Positions 1-11,097 of a stretch of DNA of 64,000 nucleotides are shown here, one piece after another. The stretch is from positions 744,001-808,000 of the forward strand of contig NZ_JSZO01000001.1 in assembly GCF_000801955.1 (NCBI RefSeq). The letters are read 5' to 3'. This stretch comes from Ralstonia sp. A12. GTDB lineage: Bacteria > Pseudomonadota > Gammaproteobacteria > Burkholderiales > Burkholderiaceae. The notes below the pieces were generated by a model that had not been told where the DNA came from, made no database searches, and was given only the letters and a program-made list of their open reading frames with translations. Every line of letters starts with the position of its first letter. Positions within the stretch are counted from its first letter, which is position 1. A program made the position numbers and the translations under genes.

Positions 1-516
1 CGTGCGCAGCTGGAACACCTTCTGCAGGATCTGCATGCTCTCGCGCACGGCATGCGCACTCGGGAACGGGCCGAAGTACTGGTGCTTGCGGTCCGTCGCG
101 CCGCGGTAGTACGCCATGCGCGGATACGCATGCTGCGTGAGCTTGAGATACGGATACGACTTGTCGTCGCGAAACAGGATGTTGTAACGCGGCGCCAGCG
201 CCTTGATGAGGTTGTTCTCCAGCAGCAGCGCCTCGGCCTCGCTGCGCACGACGGTGGTGTCGATGCGCGCGATCTTTGCCACCATCATCGCAATGCGTGG
301 AGACAGCAGCGTCTTGTTGAAGTAGCTGGAAACGCGCTTCTTCAGGTCACGCGCCTTGCCCACGTAGAGCACGTTACCCTGCGTATCAAAGTAGCGGTAC
401 ACGCCGGGCAGGTTCGGCAGGCGCGCGATGTACGCTTTCGCGTCAAAGTCGGGCGCGCTGGGCTCAACGCTCTCAGGCGTCTCAGGCAGATCGGGGGGCG
501 TGGGGTCGGACGGCAT
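1..516 (-). CDS. uvrC: UvrABC system protein C, N-terminal part (runs off the window)
   Basis: This is the N-terminal 172 residues of the excision nuclease subunit that, with UvrB, cuts damaged DNA on both sides of a lesion. The GIY-YIG nuclease domain that makes the 3' cut is visible: GVY at residues 38-40, [12 protein letters not shown] from 51, then the conserved [13 protein letters not shown] and [10 protein letters not shown] segments. The chosen ATG at 516 gives a short proline- and acid-rich leader before the domain (about residue 28). The rest, including the UvrB-binding and second nuclease domains, lies beyond base 1. It is divergent from earP. uvrB is also in this window but 59 kb away. 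Family assignment is secure. Confidence 0.95.
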   Translation of the reverse strand, partial: MPSDPTPPDLPETPESVEPSAPDFDAKAYIARLPNLPGVYRYFDTQGNVLYVGKARDLKKRVSSYFNKTLLSPRIAMMVAKIARIDTTVVRSEAEALLLENNLIKALAPRYNILFRDDKSYPYLKLTQHAYPRMAYYRGATDRKHQYFGPFPSAHAVRESMQILQKVFQLRT

Positions 517-601
517 GGCGTTCGCAGGCTCGGAGGGCGTCAGTGTAGAACAAGCTGCCGACTACAATGTCGGCCTTCTCCGGCCTTCCCTGCTTCGCCT
601 C

Positions 602-1792
602 ATGCGCACCATCACCTCCTGGGATCTCTTCTGCAGCGTCGTCGACAACTATGGCGACATCGGCGTGTGCTGGCGGCTGGCCCGGCAGCTCGCGCAGGAG
701 CACGGCCACACTGTACGGCTGTGGGTCGACGATCTGCGCTCGTTCGAGAAGCTTTGTCCCACCGTTGATGTGGCCGCCGAGGCGCAGCGCGTCTCGGGCG
801 TCGACATCCGCCACTGGGGCGACGATGCCCAGGTTGCCGCACTGCTCGCCGCCGACGCGCACCCCGCGCCGCATGACGTGGTGATTGGCGCCTTCGCATG
901 CGCTGTGCCAGAGCCAATGCTGCGGGCCATGGCCGAGCAAGCATCTCAAGGGGCAGCGCCGGTCTGGATCAACCTGGAGTATCTCAGCGCAGAAAACTGG
1001 GTGGCCGAATTCCACGCGCTGCCATCGCCACATCCAAGCGGGCAGATGAGGCTCTTCTTCTTTCCCGGCTTTGCACGCAACACGGGCGGCGTGCTGCGCG
1101 AATCGCACCTTGGCGCCCAGCGCACGACGTTCAACGCCAGCCCAGCGGCACATCAAGCGTTGTGGCACCGCCTTGGGGTGGACGACCTGATGCGCGACAA
1201 CCCCAACGCACTGCGCGTGAGCCTATTTGCGTACGCCAACCCAGCCCTGCCGACGCTGGTCGCCCAATGGGAAGCCTCCGCGGAGCCGGTGATCTGCCTG
1301 GTGCCCGAGGGCTTGGCCGCTACGCAGATCGCCGAGTTGCTCGGTGACACTGGCGCCGCCAAAACAGGCGCGCGCTGGACGCGCGGTCAACTGACCGTCG
1401 CCGTGGTGCCGTTTGTGCCGCAAGAGCACTACGACCCCCTGCTGTGGGCGTGCGACATCAACTTTGTGCGCGGCGAAGACTCCTTCGTGCGCGCCCAATG
1501 GGCGCTGCAGCCCTTTGTCTGGCATATCTACCCGCAAAGCGACGATGTGCACCTCACCAAGCTCGACGCCTTCCTGGCACGCTACACACCCGCTCTGCCC
1601 CAAGCCGACGCTGACGCACTCATCGCGTTCTGGCACGCCTGGAATGGCGCGCCGGCATCACTCAACTGGGCCGAGTTCGCCGCCGCCGCGCCTCGTCTGC
1701 GTGTACGAGCCACCACCTGGGAGCAAAGCTTGATGCAACTCGGCGATCTCACCGCGAATCTGGTGGCATTCTGCGAAAAACAGGTAAAATAA
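602..1792 (+). CDS. earP: EF-P arginine rhamnosyltransferase EarP
   Basis: EarP transfers rhamnose from dTDP-L-rhamnose to a conserved arginine of elongation factor P, activating it to rescue ribosomes stalled on polyproline. The 396-residue length fits the family (formerly DUF2331). The N-terminal motif DNYGDIG carries Asp15 and Asp19, and VRGEDSFVRAQWA near residue 292 carries the C-terminal glutamate; these match the residues reported as catalytic in EarP. The ATG at 602 is preferred because the family starts with the strand leading into FCSVVDNYGD; the open frame extends upstream to 428 but overlaps uvrC there. Its partner efp follows 114 bp downstream, as is usual in EarP-type bacteria. 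Confidence 0.95.
   Translation: MRTITSWDLFCSVVDNYGDIGVCWRLARQLAQEHGHTVRLWVDDLRSFEKLCPTVDVAAEAQRVSGVDIRHWGDDAQVAALLAADAHPAPHDVVIGAFACAVPEPMLRAMAEQASQGAAPVWINLEYLSAENWVAEFHALPSPHPSGQMRLFFFPGFARNTGGVLRESHLGAQRTTFNASPAAHQALWHRLGVDDLMRDNPNALRVSLFAYANPALPTLVAQWEASAEPVICLVPEGLAATQIAELLGDTGAAKTGARWTRGQLTVAVVPFVPQEHYDPLLWACDINFVRGEDSFVRAQWALQPFVWHIYPQSDDVHLTKLDAFLARYTPALPQADADALIAFWHAWNGAPASLNWAEFAAAAPRLRVRATTWEQSLMQLGDLTANLVAFCEKQVK
1785..1790 (+). promoter_or_regulatory. Possible -10 element for efp
   Basis: TAAAAT overlaps the last codons of earP (stop at 1790-1792) and would give an efp leader of about 110 nt. No convincing -35 hexamer sits 16-18 bp upstream, so this is a weak call; efp may also be read through from earP. 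Confidence 0.3.
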
Positions 1793-1830
1793 CGGGCTGA
1801 TCTGTATGCGGCCCCGGCTTTGACCTGGTT

Positions 1831-1854
1831 CGCGCGACCCGAGGGTATCGCGCG
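1831..1854 (+). other. GC-rich stem-loop in the efp leader
   Basis: CGCGCG at 1831-1836 can pair with CGCGCG at 1849-1854, and ACCC with GGGT inside it, leaving a small loop. It lies 53 bp before the efp start and is not followed by a T-run, so it is not a classical terminator. A role in efp mRNA stability or translation is only inference. Confidence 0.4.
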
Positions 1855-1906
1855 GTGCTTCGTTGCTTGGCGCGCATCGAACCCTCTTACTCTCAGGAAC
1901 TGTGAA

Positions 1907-2497
1907 ATGGCTTTGAAAATCGCGCAAGAACTCCGCGCTGGCAACGTGTTCATGTGGGGCCCTCCCGGCAAAGCCCAAGAGGCGTTGGTTGTGCTCAAGA
2001 CCGAGTACAGCCGCTCCGGCCGTCAAGGCGCCGTTGTCAAAATGAAGTACAAGAACCTTCTTAACGGTGCTGGTGGCGAGTGGGTATTCAGCGCCGACGA
2101 CAAGCTGGATCAGATCATCCTCGACAAGAAGGAAGCTGAGTACTCCTACTTCGACGGCACGATGTACGTGTTCATGAACATGGGCACCGGCGAACAGTAC
2201 GAGGTCAACGCCGAAAACATGGGCAGCGCGCTGAACTATCTGCAAGACGGCATGCAGGTGGAAGTAACCTTGTACAACGACAGCCCCATCTCGGTGGAAC
2301 TGCCGACCACGGTCGTCCGCGAAATCGTCTACACCGAACCGGCCGTCAAGGGCGATACGTCGTCGGGCAAGGTTCTGAAGGCTGCTCGCATCAACGAAAA
2401 CGAAGAATTTGTGATCATGGTCCCGCTGTTCTGCAACACCGGCGAGAAGATCGAAATCGACACGCGTACCGACGAGTACAAGAGCCGCGCCAAGTAA
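1907..2497 (+). CDS. efp: Elongation factor P
   Basis: EF-P binds between the P and E sites of the ribosome and promotes peptide bond formation at proline stretches. The three-beta-barrel fold is evident: KOW-like N-domain, a central part with [17 protein letters not shown], and a C-terminal OB part ending [18 protein letters not shown]. The modification loop reads YSRSGRQGA, so the target residue is Arg39, matching the EarP gene just upstream. At 196 residues it is roughly ten longer than typical EF-P, mostly because of an insertion (GPPGKAQEA, residues 18-26) just before the loop. A GTG or other start upstream at 1820 is possible but the family begins at [11 protein letters not shown] strong terminator follows. 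Confidence 0.96.
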   Translation: MALKIAQELRAGNVFMWGPPGKAQEALVVLKTEYSRSGRQGAVVKMKYKNLLNGAGGEWVFSADDKLDQIILDKKEAEYSYFDGTMYVFMNMGTGEQYEVNAENMGSALNYLQDGMQVEVTLYNDSPISVELPTTVVREIVYTEPAVKGDTSSGKVLKAARINENEEFVIMVPLFCNTGEKIEIDTRTDEYKSRAK

Positions 2498-2510
2498 GCT
2501 GGCGCAGCAC

Positions 2511-2547
2511 CAACAAAAAAGGCAGCTTCGCGCTGCCTTTTTTGTTG
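2511..2547. terminator. Bidirectional rho-independent terminator after efp
   Basis: GGCAGC (2521-2526) and GCTGCC (2532-2537) form a stem flanked by an A-run and a T-run that also pair, extended by CAAC/GTTG. It sits between convergent efp and nagZ and can serve both strands. Confidence 0.9.
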
Positions 2548-2590
2548 TCTGCAAGAAGGAACGAAGCGGGCTCGACACCCGCCTTCGCGC

Positions 2591-3643
2591 TTATGCGATC
2601 AGCCGAGCCTCACGCAACGTACGCAGTGCCTGCTTGTAGGCGGACTGCTGTTGCAGCTTCGACCAATCCTTGACCGCCCTGCCGCCGAACAACCGCCGCA
2701 CACGCCGCTGCGACGATTTGCCCATCGCCACGTCCAGTTCACCCAACAGGCGATCGGCCTTGTCCGGCGCATTGCAGATCAGCACCATGTCGCAGCCGGC
2801 AGCCAGCGCCGCACGGGCACCGTCCACCACCGAGCCGGCGACGCTCGCACCCTCCATGCTCAGGTCGTCGCTGAAGATCACGCCATCGAAGTTGAAATGC
2901 GCGCGCAGCATGTCCTGCAGCCAGAAGCGCGAGAAACCCGCCGGATTCGGATCCACCGCCGAATATATGACGTGCGCCGGCATCACCGATTGCAGGCCGA
3001 GGCCCATCCAGCCGTAAGGCTGCGCGTCGTCGGCAAGGATGGCTTCCAATGGGCGATCGTCCACCGGCACAGCGATATGCGAATCGGCCTGAACGTAACC
3101 GTGGCCAGGAAAGTGCTTGCCGCAGTTGGCCATGCCGGCCAGGCGCAGGCCAAGCGTCAGGTGGTTGGCGAGCATGGTCACCACACGCGGATCGCGGTGG
3201 AAGGCGCGGTCGCCGATGACGCTGCTGCTGCCGTAGTCAAGATCGAGCACCGGTGTGAAGCTCAGGTCGATGTCGCATGCACGCAGTTCAGCGGCCAGCA
3301 GGTAGCCGCACGCGGTCGCGGCGCGCGTGGCGGCCAGCACGTCGCGGTCCCACAGTTGGCCCAGCGCACCCATAGCAGGCAGGTGGGTGAAGCCATCAGC
3401 CTTGGCGCGCTGCACGCGCCCGCCTTCGTGGTCGATACAGATCAGTACGTCGTCGCGGATGGCGCGGATCGCCTGGGTAAGCGCCGTCAGTTGCGCACGC
3501 GATTCAAAGTTGCGCGCAAACAGGATCACACCGCCCGTCAGCGGGTGCGCAATGCGGCGAACATCGTCAGGCCCGAGCTGAAGGCCAGCCACATCGAGAA
3601 CGATCGGGCCAGGGCGTTTTTGCGTCTTTGCTGTGGAATTCAT
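2591..3643 (-). CDS. nagZ: Beta-N-acetylhexosaminidase NagZ
   Basis: NagZ is a cytoplasmic family 3 glycoside hydrolase that removes N-acetylglucosamine from anhydro-muropeptides during cell wall recycling. The 350-residue protein shows the GH3 signature KHFPGHG followed by DSHIAVP, containing the histidine acid/base, and [10 protein letters not shown] with the catalytic aspartate. The start at 3643 (MNSTAK) overlaps the acpS stop by 4 bp in an ATGA arrangement, so translation is probably coupled; longer in-frame starts run into acpS. It is the last gene of the long minus-strand run and ends near the shared terminator at 2511-2547. Confidence 0.96.
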   Translation of the reverse strand: MNSTAKTQKRPGPIVLDVAGLQLGPDDVRRIAHPLTGGVILFARNFESRAQLTALTQAIRAIRDDVLICIDHEGGRVQRAKADGFTHLPAMGALGQLWDRDVLAATRAATACGYLLAAELRACDIDLSFTPVLDLDYGSSSVIGDRAFHRDPRVVTMLANHLTLGLRLAGMANCGKHFPGHGYVQADSHIAVPVDDRPLEAILADDAQPYGWMGLGLQSVMPAHVIYSAVDPNPAGFSRFWLQDMLRAHFNFDGVIFSDDLSMEGASVAGSVVDGARAALAAGCDMVLICNAPDKADRLLGELDVAMGKSSQRRVRRLFGGRAVKDWSKLQQQSAYKQALRTLREARLIA

Positions 3644-4083
3644 GCGATGGGTTTCGTTTGCAACTCGGCGACGGCAAAGGCGACTGCGTAGTCGCGCTCG
3701 TCCGTCACACTGATCTGGATATGGAGACCGTGCTGCGCGATCCAATCGGCCAGCTCGCCGCTGTAGCGCACCACGGGTTGCCCGGAAGGCAGATTGAGCG
3801 TCTGTACCGCACGCCACGTCATCGGCCAGCGCATGCCCAAGCCGATGGCCTTGGACACGGCTTCCTTGGCGGCAAAGCGTGTCGCCAGAAAGGCCAGCCC
3901 GCGACGCTCGGAGCGCGCCTTGCGTGCGTGGTAGACGCGCAGCTCATCGGGGCCGAGCACCTTTTCGGCAAAGCGGCCGTTGGTCCGCTGCATCACGCCT
4001 TCAACGCGCTCGATCTGGATGATGTCGGTACCGATGCCGTAGATGGCGCCGGACGCCGTGGCGGCTACGGCCTTCTCGTTCAT
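3640..4083 (-). CDS. acpS: Holo-[acyl-carrier-protein] synthase
   Basis: AcpS transfers 4'-phosphopantetheine from CoA to the serine of acyl carrier protein (acpP is at 17114-17353 in this window). The short form of 147 residues carries the two magnesium-binding motifs [13 protein letters not shown] (Asp20) and [10 protein letters not shown] (Glu74). About 14 extra residues precede the usual start, and the annotated ATG overlaps the pdxJ stop by 4 bp, which supports it. It is part of the coupled chain recO-pdxJ-acpS-nagZ. Confidence 0.95.
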   Translation of the reverse strand: MNEKAVAATASGAIYGIGTDIIQIERVEGVMQRTNGRFAEKVLGPDELRVYHARKARSERRGLAFLATRFAAKEAVSKAIGLGMRWPMTWRAVQTLNLPSGQPVVRYSGELADWIAQHGLHIQISVTDERDYAVAFAVAELQTKPIA

Positions 4084-4871
4084 ACAGGCACACCCGGGTG
4101 GGCCGCGGTGGGCGTCATGGACGACAGGCGCGCTGCGACCATAATCGCTTTCATCTCACGCACTGCGTTCTGCCAGCCGGCAAACACGGCGTGCGCCACC
4201 ACGGCATGACCGATGTTCAGCTCGTGGATACCCGCGATGGCGGCAATCGGCTGCACGTTGGTGTAGTGCAGGCCGTGGCCGGCATTCACGCGCACGCCCC
4301 AGCGGATGCCCTCTTCCACCGCCGTTTCGATGCGGACGAGTTCGGCCTTCAGTTCGGCATCGTCGGTGGCTTCGGCGTAGCGGCCGGTGTGCAGCTCGAT
4401 GACGGGTGCACCAGCGGCGGCGGCGGCCTCAATCTGCGCTGCGTCCGGGTCGATGAACAGCGACACGCGGATGCCCGCGTCAGCCAGTTGCTTGCACGCT
4501 GCCTGCACCTTGGCAAAACCGCCCACCACGTCAAGGCCGCCTTCGGTCGTCACCTCCTGGCGACGCTCGGGTACCAGGCAGACGTCCTGCGGGCCAATGT
4601 CGCAGGCAATGTCGAGCATCTCCTGCGTGACCGCGCACTCCAGGTTCATGCGCGTGCGCAATTGCGGGCGCAATGTGCGGACGTCAGCATCCTTGATGTG
4701 GCGACGATCTTCGCGCAAGTGCAGCGTGATGAGATCGGCGCCCGCCTCTTCCGCCAGCAATGCCGCGGCGATCGGGTCCGGGTAGGTGGTGCCGCGCGCG
4801 TTGCGCAGCGTGGCAACGTGGTCGATGTTGATGCCCAGGTCGATAACGCCCGGCGAAGCATGAAAGATCAT
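4080..4871 (-). CDS. pdxJ: Pyridoxine 5'-phosphate synthase
   Basis: PdxJ condenses 1-deoxyxylulose 5-phosphate with 3-amino-2-oxopropyl phosphate to give pyridoxine 5'-phosphate, the last ring-forming step of DXP-dependent vitamin B6 synthesis. The 263-residue TIM barrel shows [20 protein letters not shown] near the N-terminus, the [12 protein letters not shown] strand, and [10 protein letters not shown] and [10 protein letters not shown] phosphate-binding segments. The start overlaps the recO stop by 4 bp. The recO-pdxJ-acpS order is common in proteobacteria. Confidence 0.97.
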   Translation of the reverse strand: MIFHASPGVIDLGINIDHVATLRNARGTTYPDPIAAALLAEEAGADLITLHLREDRRHIKDADVRTLRPQLRTRMNLECAVTQEMLDIACDIGPQDVCLVPERRQEVTTEGGLDVVGGFAKVQAACKQLADAGIRVSLFIDPDAAQIEAAAAAGAPVIELHTGRYAEATDDAELKAELVRIETAVEEGIRWGVRVNAGHGLHYTNVQPIAAIAGIHELNIGHAVVAHAVFAGWQNAVREMKAIMVAARLSSMTPTAAHPGVPV

Positions 4872-5689
4872 AGTTTCTGCAAGTCGATCAGGATCTGGCG
4901 CGTCGAAAGCGGCGTGCCGTGCAAATGATAATGCAGCAGGAAACGCATCAGGCTGCGGCTCTGCTGGGCAGTCGTGGGGCGAGAGGCGTAATCGTCGCGT
5001 TCCATGTCGATCAGGGTCTGGCCGCGTAGCACGGGCCAGGAGGACGGATCGCTCGGCAACGCGCGGCGGATGCCACGTTCCGGGTGATAGACGTAGTCGC
5101 CCTCGGCTTGCACCGGCTCGCCGTCAACGCATCGATCGAGCTGGGCAGCAAAACCGGTTTCTCGCAGGAGCACCCGCTCGAACGCGCGCAGCGTGAGGGC
5201 GGCGGGTTCTCCGTGAGCGAGTTTGTTGAGCGTTTCGACATAGTGCGCGAACAGCACCGGGTGGCCATCTTCGCGGGCAACGAACTTGACCAGCAGCTCG
5301 TTCAGGTAGAAGCCTGACAGCAGCCCCTCCCCGCCCAGCGGCACCATACCGCCGACCCATTCTGCGCGGGTCAGCGTGCGCACATCACCGCGACCACTCC
5401 ACGACAACGACAGCGGCTGAAACGTCTGCAGCACTGCGCGCAGCGCTGAATGCGGGCGCTTGGCGCCCTTGGCCACCAGCGCCATACGCCCGTAGTCGGG
5501 CGTAAAGACGTCGATGATGAGACTGGTTTCGCGATACGGATAGCTGTGCAGCACGAAGGCCGGCTGCGCCGCAACGCGGGTCTCAGAGCGCCCGGCAGGA
5601 AAGCTCCTGCGCGGCGCGGCGCCGGAAACACCTTCTTCGGCCAGCCATTCCGCGGCTTCGTCCGGAATCGGATCGGATCGTCCCGCCAT
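4868..5689 (-). CDS. recO: DNA repair protein RecO
   Basis: RecO anneals single strands and, with RecR, loads RecA on SSB-coated DNA in the RecFOR pathway. The 273-residue protein has an N-terminal OB fold ([31 protein letters not shown] split over residues about 46-76) and a helical C-domain with the family pattern [10 protein letters not shown]. There is an N-terminal extension of about 40 residues before the OB fold, common in Burkholderiales. The ATG at 5689 is used; an internal start would also leave the domain intact. It lies 43 bp after era. Confidence 0.93.
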   Translation of the reverse strand: MAGRSDPIPDEAAEWLAEEGVSGAAPRRSFPAGRSETRVAAQPAFVLHSYPYRETSLIIDVFTPDYGRMALVAKGAKRPHSALRAVLQTFQPLSLSWSGRGDVRTLTRAEWVGGMVPLGGEGLLSGFYLNELLVKFVAREDGHPVLFAHYVETLNKLAHGEPAALTLRAFERVLLRETGFAAQLDRCVDGEPVQAEGDYVYHPERGIRRALPSDPSSWPVLRGQTLIDMERDDYASRPTTAQQSRSLMRFLLHYHLHGTPLSTRQILIDLQKL

Positions 5690-5732
5690 CGAGCGTCTGT
5701 GGAGTGACCAGCGAACGGTGAAAGGCTAACGG

Positions 5733-6671
5733 TTACTCGTAGCCGTAGGCGCGCAGCCCGGCTTCGTTGTCGGCCCAGCCGCTCTTGACCTTGATCCAGA
5801 CCTCCAGATACACCTTGCCGTCGAACAGTTTTTCCATGTCCATGCGGGCTTCGGTGGAGATCTGCTTGAGCTTGGCGCCTTTCGCACCAATGATCATCGC
5901 CTTGTGTGCATCGCGGTCGACCAGGATGGTCACGAACACGCGGCGCAGACGGCCTTCGGTTTCGAACTTGTCGACGACGACGGTGCTGGAGTACGGCAGT
6001 TCATCGCCAGTCCAACGGAAGACTTTCTCGCGAACGATCTCGGCGGCCAGGAACCGCTCGCTGCGGTCCGTCAGCGCTTCCGGGTCGTACATCGGCTCGC
6101 CTTCAGGCAGGTACGGGCGCACGATGCCGAGCAGGCGCAGGATGTCGTCGCGGTTCTTGGCCGACATCGGCACGATTTCCTTGAACGGGAACACCTGCGC
6201 CATGTCTTGCAGGAACACGGCGACCATCTCGGCGCGCGTGTAGGCATCGAGTCGGTCGACCTTGTTGACGATCAGGATCACCGGTGTCTCGCGCGGAAGC
6301 AGCGAGAGCACTTTCTCATCGTCCGGGCCATAACGGCCGGCCTCGACCACGAACAGCACGGCATCCACTGAAGAAAGCGTGGACGTGACGGCGCGGTTCA
6401 GCGAGCGGTTCAGCGCGGTGGCATGGCGCGTCTGGAAGCCCGGCGTATCGACGAAGACAAACTGCGCGTCCTCCGTCGTCTGGATGCCGGTGATGCGGTG
6501 GCGCGTGGTCTGCGCCTTGCGCGACGTGATGCTGACTTTCTGGCCCACCAAGGCATTCATCAGCGTGGACTTGCCGACGTTCGGCCGCCCAACGATGGCG
6601 ACCATGCCGCAGCGGAACCCCTCCGGCACGCCAGATTCTGACTGCGGAGGCTGCAATGGGGTGTCGCTCAT
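5733..6671 (-). CDS. era: GTPase Era
   Basis: Era is an essential GTPase that binds the 3' end of 16S rRNA and helps 30S assembly. The 312-residue protein has G1 GRPNVGKST (28-36), the switch region with TTRHRITG, G3 DTPG, G4 NKVD, and a C-terminal KH RNA-binding domain with the [10 protein letters not shown] loop. It begins 8 bp after the rnc stop, the usual rnc-era pairing, so the two are surely cotranscribed. Confidence 0.98.
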   Translation of the reverse strand: MSDTPLQPPQSESGVPEGFRCGMVAIVGRPNVGKSTLMNALVGQKVSITSRKAQTTRHRITGIQTTEDAQFVFVDTPGFQTRHATALNRSLNRAVTSTLSSVDAVLFVVEAGRYGPDDEKVLSLLPRETPVILIVNKVDRLDAYTRAEMVAVFLQDMAQVFPFKEIVPMSAKNRDDILRLLGIVRPYLPEGEPMYDPEALTDRSERFLAAEIVREKVFRWTGDELPYSSTVVVDKFETEGRLRRVFVTILVDRDAHKAMIIGAKGAKLKQISTEARMDMEKLFDGKVYLEVWIKVKSGWADNEAGLRAYGYE

Positions 6672-6679
6672 TTACCTGA

Positions 6680-7450
6680 TTATTCCTTCAACCTGAGGGA
6701 CAACTGCGGATCGGGCGGCGTGGCCTGTTTGCGCGTTTTTCCGGTGCGCTCGGCGCGGCTGCGCTTGACGAGCTGCGGCACCAGGCGATGCGCTTCATCC
6801 AGAGCCAGTTTGGCCGCCGATTGTTCAGCCGCGCGCCGCGATGCCCCGCTGCCGGAGACGCGAATCTCCAGCTTGGGGATCGTGCACTCGACCTCGAATT
6901 GCTGATTATGCGCCGCGCCGTGGGTGGCAACCACCGTGTACAGCGGCAGCGCGATCTTGTGACCTTGGAGGTACTCCTGCAGCAGCGTCTTGGCATCCTT
7001 GCCCAACGTGCGCGGGTCGACCTGCTCCAGGATCGGGATATACAGTTTGCGGATCAGCGTCTTGGCCGCATCAAAGCCGCCATCGAGAAACACCGCACCG
7101 AAGATCGCTTCCAACGCATCCGCCAGGATGGACGGCCGACGGAAACCGCCGCTTTTCAATTCGCCCTCGCCCAAACGCAGCGCATCGGGCAATTGCAACA
7201 TCTGCGCGATCTCGTACAGCGCCTGCTGTTTGACCAGATTGGCCCGCACGCGTGAGAGATCACCTTCATCCAGCTTGCCAAACATGCCGTAGAGCATGTC
7301 CGCGACGGCGCAATTCAGGATCGAATCACCCAAAAACTCCAGGCGCTCGTTATGCATCGCGCTGTGGCTGCGATGGGTGAGCGCCTGCTGCAGCAACTCC
7401 GGTTTGCTGAAGCGATAGCCAAGGCGTTGCTGCAATGCATCCAAACTCAT
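6680..7450 (-). CDS. rnc: Ribonuclease III
   Basis: RNase III cuts double-stranded RNA, including rRNA precursors. The 256-residue protein shows the signature [11 protein letters not shown] with Glu38 and Asp42, the second metal pair [15 protein letters not shown] (Asp111, Glu114), and a C-terminal double-stranded RNA-binding domain (about 158-228). A basic tail of about 30 residues follows. It starts 1 bp after the stop of the DUF4845 gene, so translation is probably coupled. Confidence 0.98.
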   Translation of the reverse strand: MSLDALQQRLGYRFSKPELLQQALTHRSHSAMHNERLEFLGDSILNCAVADMLYGMFGKLDEGDLSRVRANLVKQQALYEIAQMLQLPDALRLGEGELKSGGFRRPSILADALEAIFGAVFLDGGFDAAKTLIRKLYIPILEQVDPRTLGKDAKTLLQEYLQGHKIALPLYTVVATHGAAHNQQFEVECTIPKLEIRVSGSGASRRAAEQSAAKLALDEAHRLVPQLVKRSRAERTGKTRKQATPPDPQLSLRLKE

Positions 7451-7451
7451 G

Positions 7452-7820
7452 TCAACGCTGGGTTCCCGAGTAGGTGATCACCAAACCGATCGGACCATAC
7501 AACTGAATCTCGCGCTTGTAGGAGAAATGCACGGCGGAGATGGTGCCGCCGGCATCCAGCACCTCCAGGTCCGCCCCTTTGAGCGACGTGATGTCATCAA
7601 TGGCGGCCTGCCTGTCGAACAGGCCAGAGATATCCTCGCGAGTCGTTCCTCGATCGCGTGCTTGCTTCACGGCACGGGTGATCGCTTGATACTCCATCAG
7701 GCTTGGAACGGACCGGATTGCCGGCAACACAGCCGTGATCAGCACAATGATGCCGATCAGAATTCCGAACATCGTAATCCCGCGCGACTGGCGTTTCAGA
7801 CCGGCCTGACGAATCCGCAT
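7452..7820 (-). CDS. DUF4845 pilin-like membrane protein
   Basis: This small protein is conserved between lepB and rnc in betaproteobacteria and has no known function. It has a short basic N-terminus ([14 protein letters not shown]), one hydrophobic helix ([20 protein letters not shown]), then a soluble domain of about 85 residues, a layout resembling a type IV pilin-like or inner-membrane anchor protein. The ATG at 7820 is chosen because GGGGA lies 7 bp upstream; an in-frame start at 7874 would add 18 residues before the basic stretch. It lies 62 bp after lepB and abuts rnc, so it probably belongs to that operon. Confidence 0.8.
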   Translation of the reverse strand: MRIRQAGLKRQSRGITMFGILIGIIVLITAVLPAIRSVPSLMEYQAITRAVKQARDRGTTREDISGLFDRQAAIDDITSLKGADLEVLDAGGTISAVHFSYKREIQLYGPIGLVITYSGTQR

Positions 7821-7882
7821 TGCATTTTCCCCGTTGTGCAATTGCCGAGTTTCAATAAGAGATTTTTGAGTCACTTATCGGA

Positions 7883-8776
7883 TCAGTGGAAGCCGCCGAT
7901 CCGCTTGATGTCACCCAGATTCATCCAGATGAAGAACGCCTTCCCGACGATGTTCTTGTCGGGCACGAAGCCCCAGTAACGGGAATCTGCGCTGTTGTCG
8001 CGATTATCGCCCATCATGAAATAGTGACCCGCAGGTACCTTGCAGGTAAAGCCGGTCTGATTGTAAGTGCAGTTCTCGCGGAACGGAAAATCGTCCGGAC
8101 CGGACACATAGGCCGGACGGTCGGCGTCGTTCAGAATGTTGTGCGAGACGGTGCCGAGCGTTTCCTGGTACTGCTTGGAGTACGTCAGGCGTTCGCCATC
8201 GAGGTAATCGGACTGCGGTGCGTACGTGGCAGGCTGGCCGTTCACCGTCAGGCGCTTATTGTCGTACTTGACCACGTCACCCGGCACGCCGATCACGCGC
8301 TTGATGTAGTCCATCGATTCGTCTTTCGGGTAGCGGAAGACCATCACATCGCCGCGCTGTGGCTGGTTCAACTCGACCACCTTCTTGTTCACGATCGGCA
8401 GGCGAATACCGTACGTGTACTTGTTGACGAGGATGAAGTCACCGATCTGCAGCGTAGGGATCATCGAGCCCGACGGAATCTTGAACGGCTCGATCACGAA
8501 CGAGCGCAGCAGGAACACGGCGGCGATCACCGGGAAGAAGCTCGCGGTGTACTCCAGCCACCACGGCTGGCGCAGTTTGTCTTCAGCCAGTTGCAGACGC
8601 GCTGCGCCAATGTCGCCAGCGCCACCGTATTGCGCCTGCACCTGCGCGCGCGCATCGAACTCAGCCAGTGCGGCTGTTGCGGCAGCCTGGCGCTGGCGTT
8701 GGAACACAAGCTTGTCCGCCACCCACGCAATACCGGTAATGACGACAAGAACAAACAGAATCAGGGCGAAATTCAT
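7883..8776 (-). CDS. lepB: Signal peptidase I
   Basis: LepB removes signal peptides from exported pre-proteins at the outer face of the inner membrane. The 297-residue protein has an N-terminal membrane helix (about 3-21), a second one (about 78-95), the catalytic serine in PSGSM (Ser104) and the general-base lysine in DYIKRVIGVPGD (Lys159), and box E MMGDNRDNSADSRYWG near the C-terminus. It starts 18 bp after lepA, the classical lepA-lepB pair. Confidence 0.98.
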   Translation of the reverse strand: MNFALILFVLVVITGIAWVADKLVFQRQRQAAATAALAEFDARAQVQAQYGGAGDIGAARLQLAEDKLRQPWWLEYTASFFPVIAAVFLLRSFVIEPFKIPSGSMIPTLQIGDFILVNKYTYGIRLPIVNKKVVELNQPQRGDVMVFRYPKDESMDYIKRVIGVPGDVVKYDNKRLTVNGQPATYAPQSDYLDGERLTYSKQYQETLGTVSHNILNDADRPAYVSGPDDFPFRENCTYNQTGFTCKVPAGHYFMMGDNRDNSADSRYWGFVPDKNIVGKAFFIWMNLGDIKRIGGFH

Positions 8777-8794
8777 GGATGCGATTCGTCCGAG

Positions 8795-10594
<1,800 letters not shown>

Positions 10595-10812
10595 CGAATG
10601 CGTCGAAAAGCGCGCCCATCCCGGGGACGCGTTGCCGGGCCGCGTGTGGCGACTCCGACATGGCCGGCGCGCTCAGGACGGCACCGGCAGGAGAATTGGA
10701 TTTCAAGCCGAGACTGCAGCACAAAATCGTGCGATGCAAAAATCGGCGCTAACAGGCGATTTTACCGGATTTCAGGGGGCCTCCCGCGCCTCTTTTTGCG
10801 GCGCCGCCAGCA

Positions 10813-11097
10813 TCAGGCCCCGGGCGTCTGTTCAGCCTGCACGGCCAACCATCCCTGCACGGCTGACACATCGAGGAAATAGTGGCACAGCTCGCGCGCG
10901 GCCTCGGGCGGCGTATCGGGCGCGCCGGTCATGAGCACCGGTACCAGTTCGCCGAAACGGTCTTCCAGCGACGGATCGCTATCAACGTCCACCTCGTGCA
11001 ACTGAAAAGAAAAATCGCGCCGGAGGGGTTCCAGCGCGACCTTCATGTCGTCGCACAGATGGCAGTAGGTGCGGCCGTAGAGCGTCAGTTCGATCAC
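10813..11097 (-). CDS. Glutaredoxin family protein
   Basis: A 94-residue thioredoxin-fold protein with the dithiol motif CHLC (Cys12, Cys15) right after the first strand LTLYGRTY, and a cis-proline region VPVLMTG. It resembles the small glutaredoxin-like proteins of the DUF836 type found beside mucD/lepA in Burkholderiales; the substrate is unknown. The start is a GTG at 11097 that overlaps the mucD stop by 4 bp (GTGA), implying translational coupling to the periplasmic protease gene. Confidence 0.85.
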   Translation of the reverse strand: MIELTLYGRTYCHLCDDMKVALEPLRRDFSFQLHEVDVDSDPSLEDRFGELVPVLMTGAPDTPPEAARELCHYFLDVSAVQGWLAVQAEQTPGA

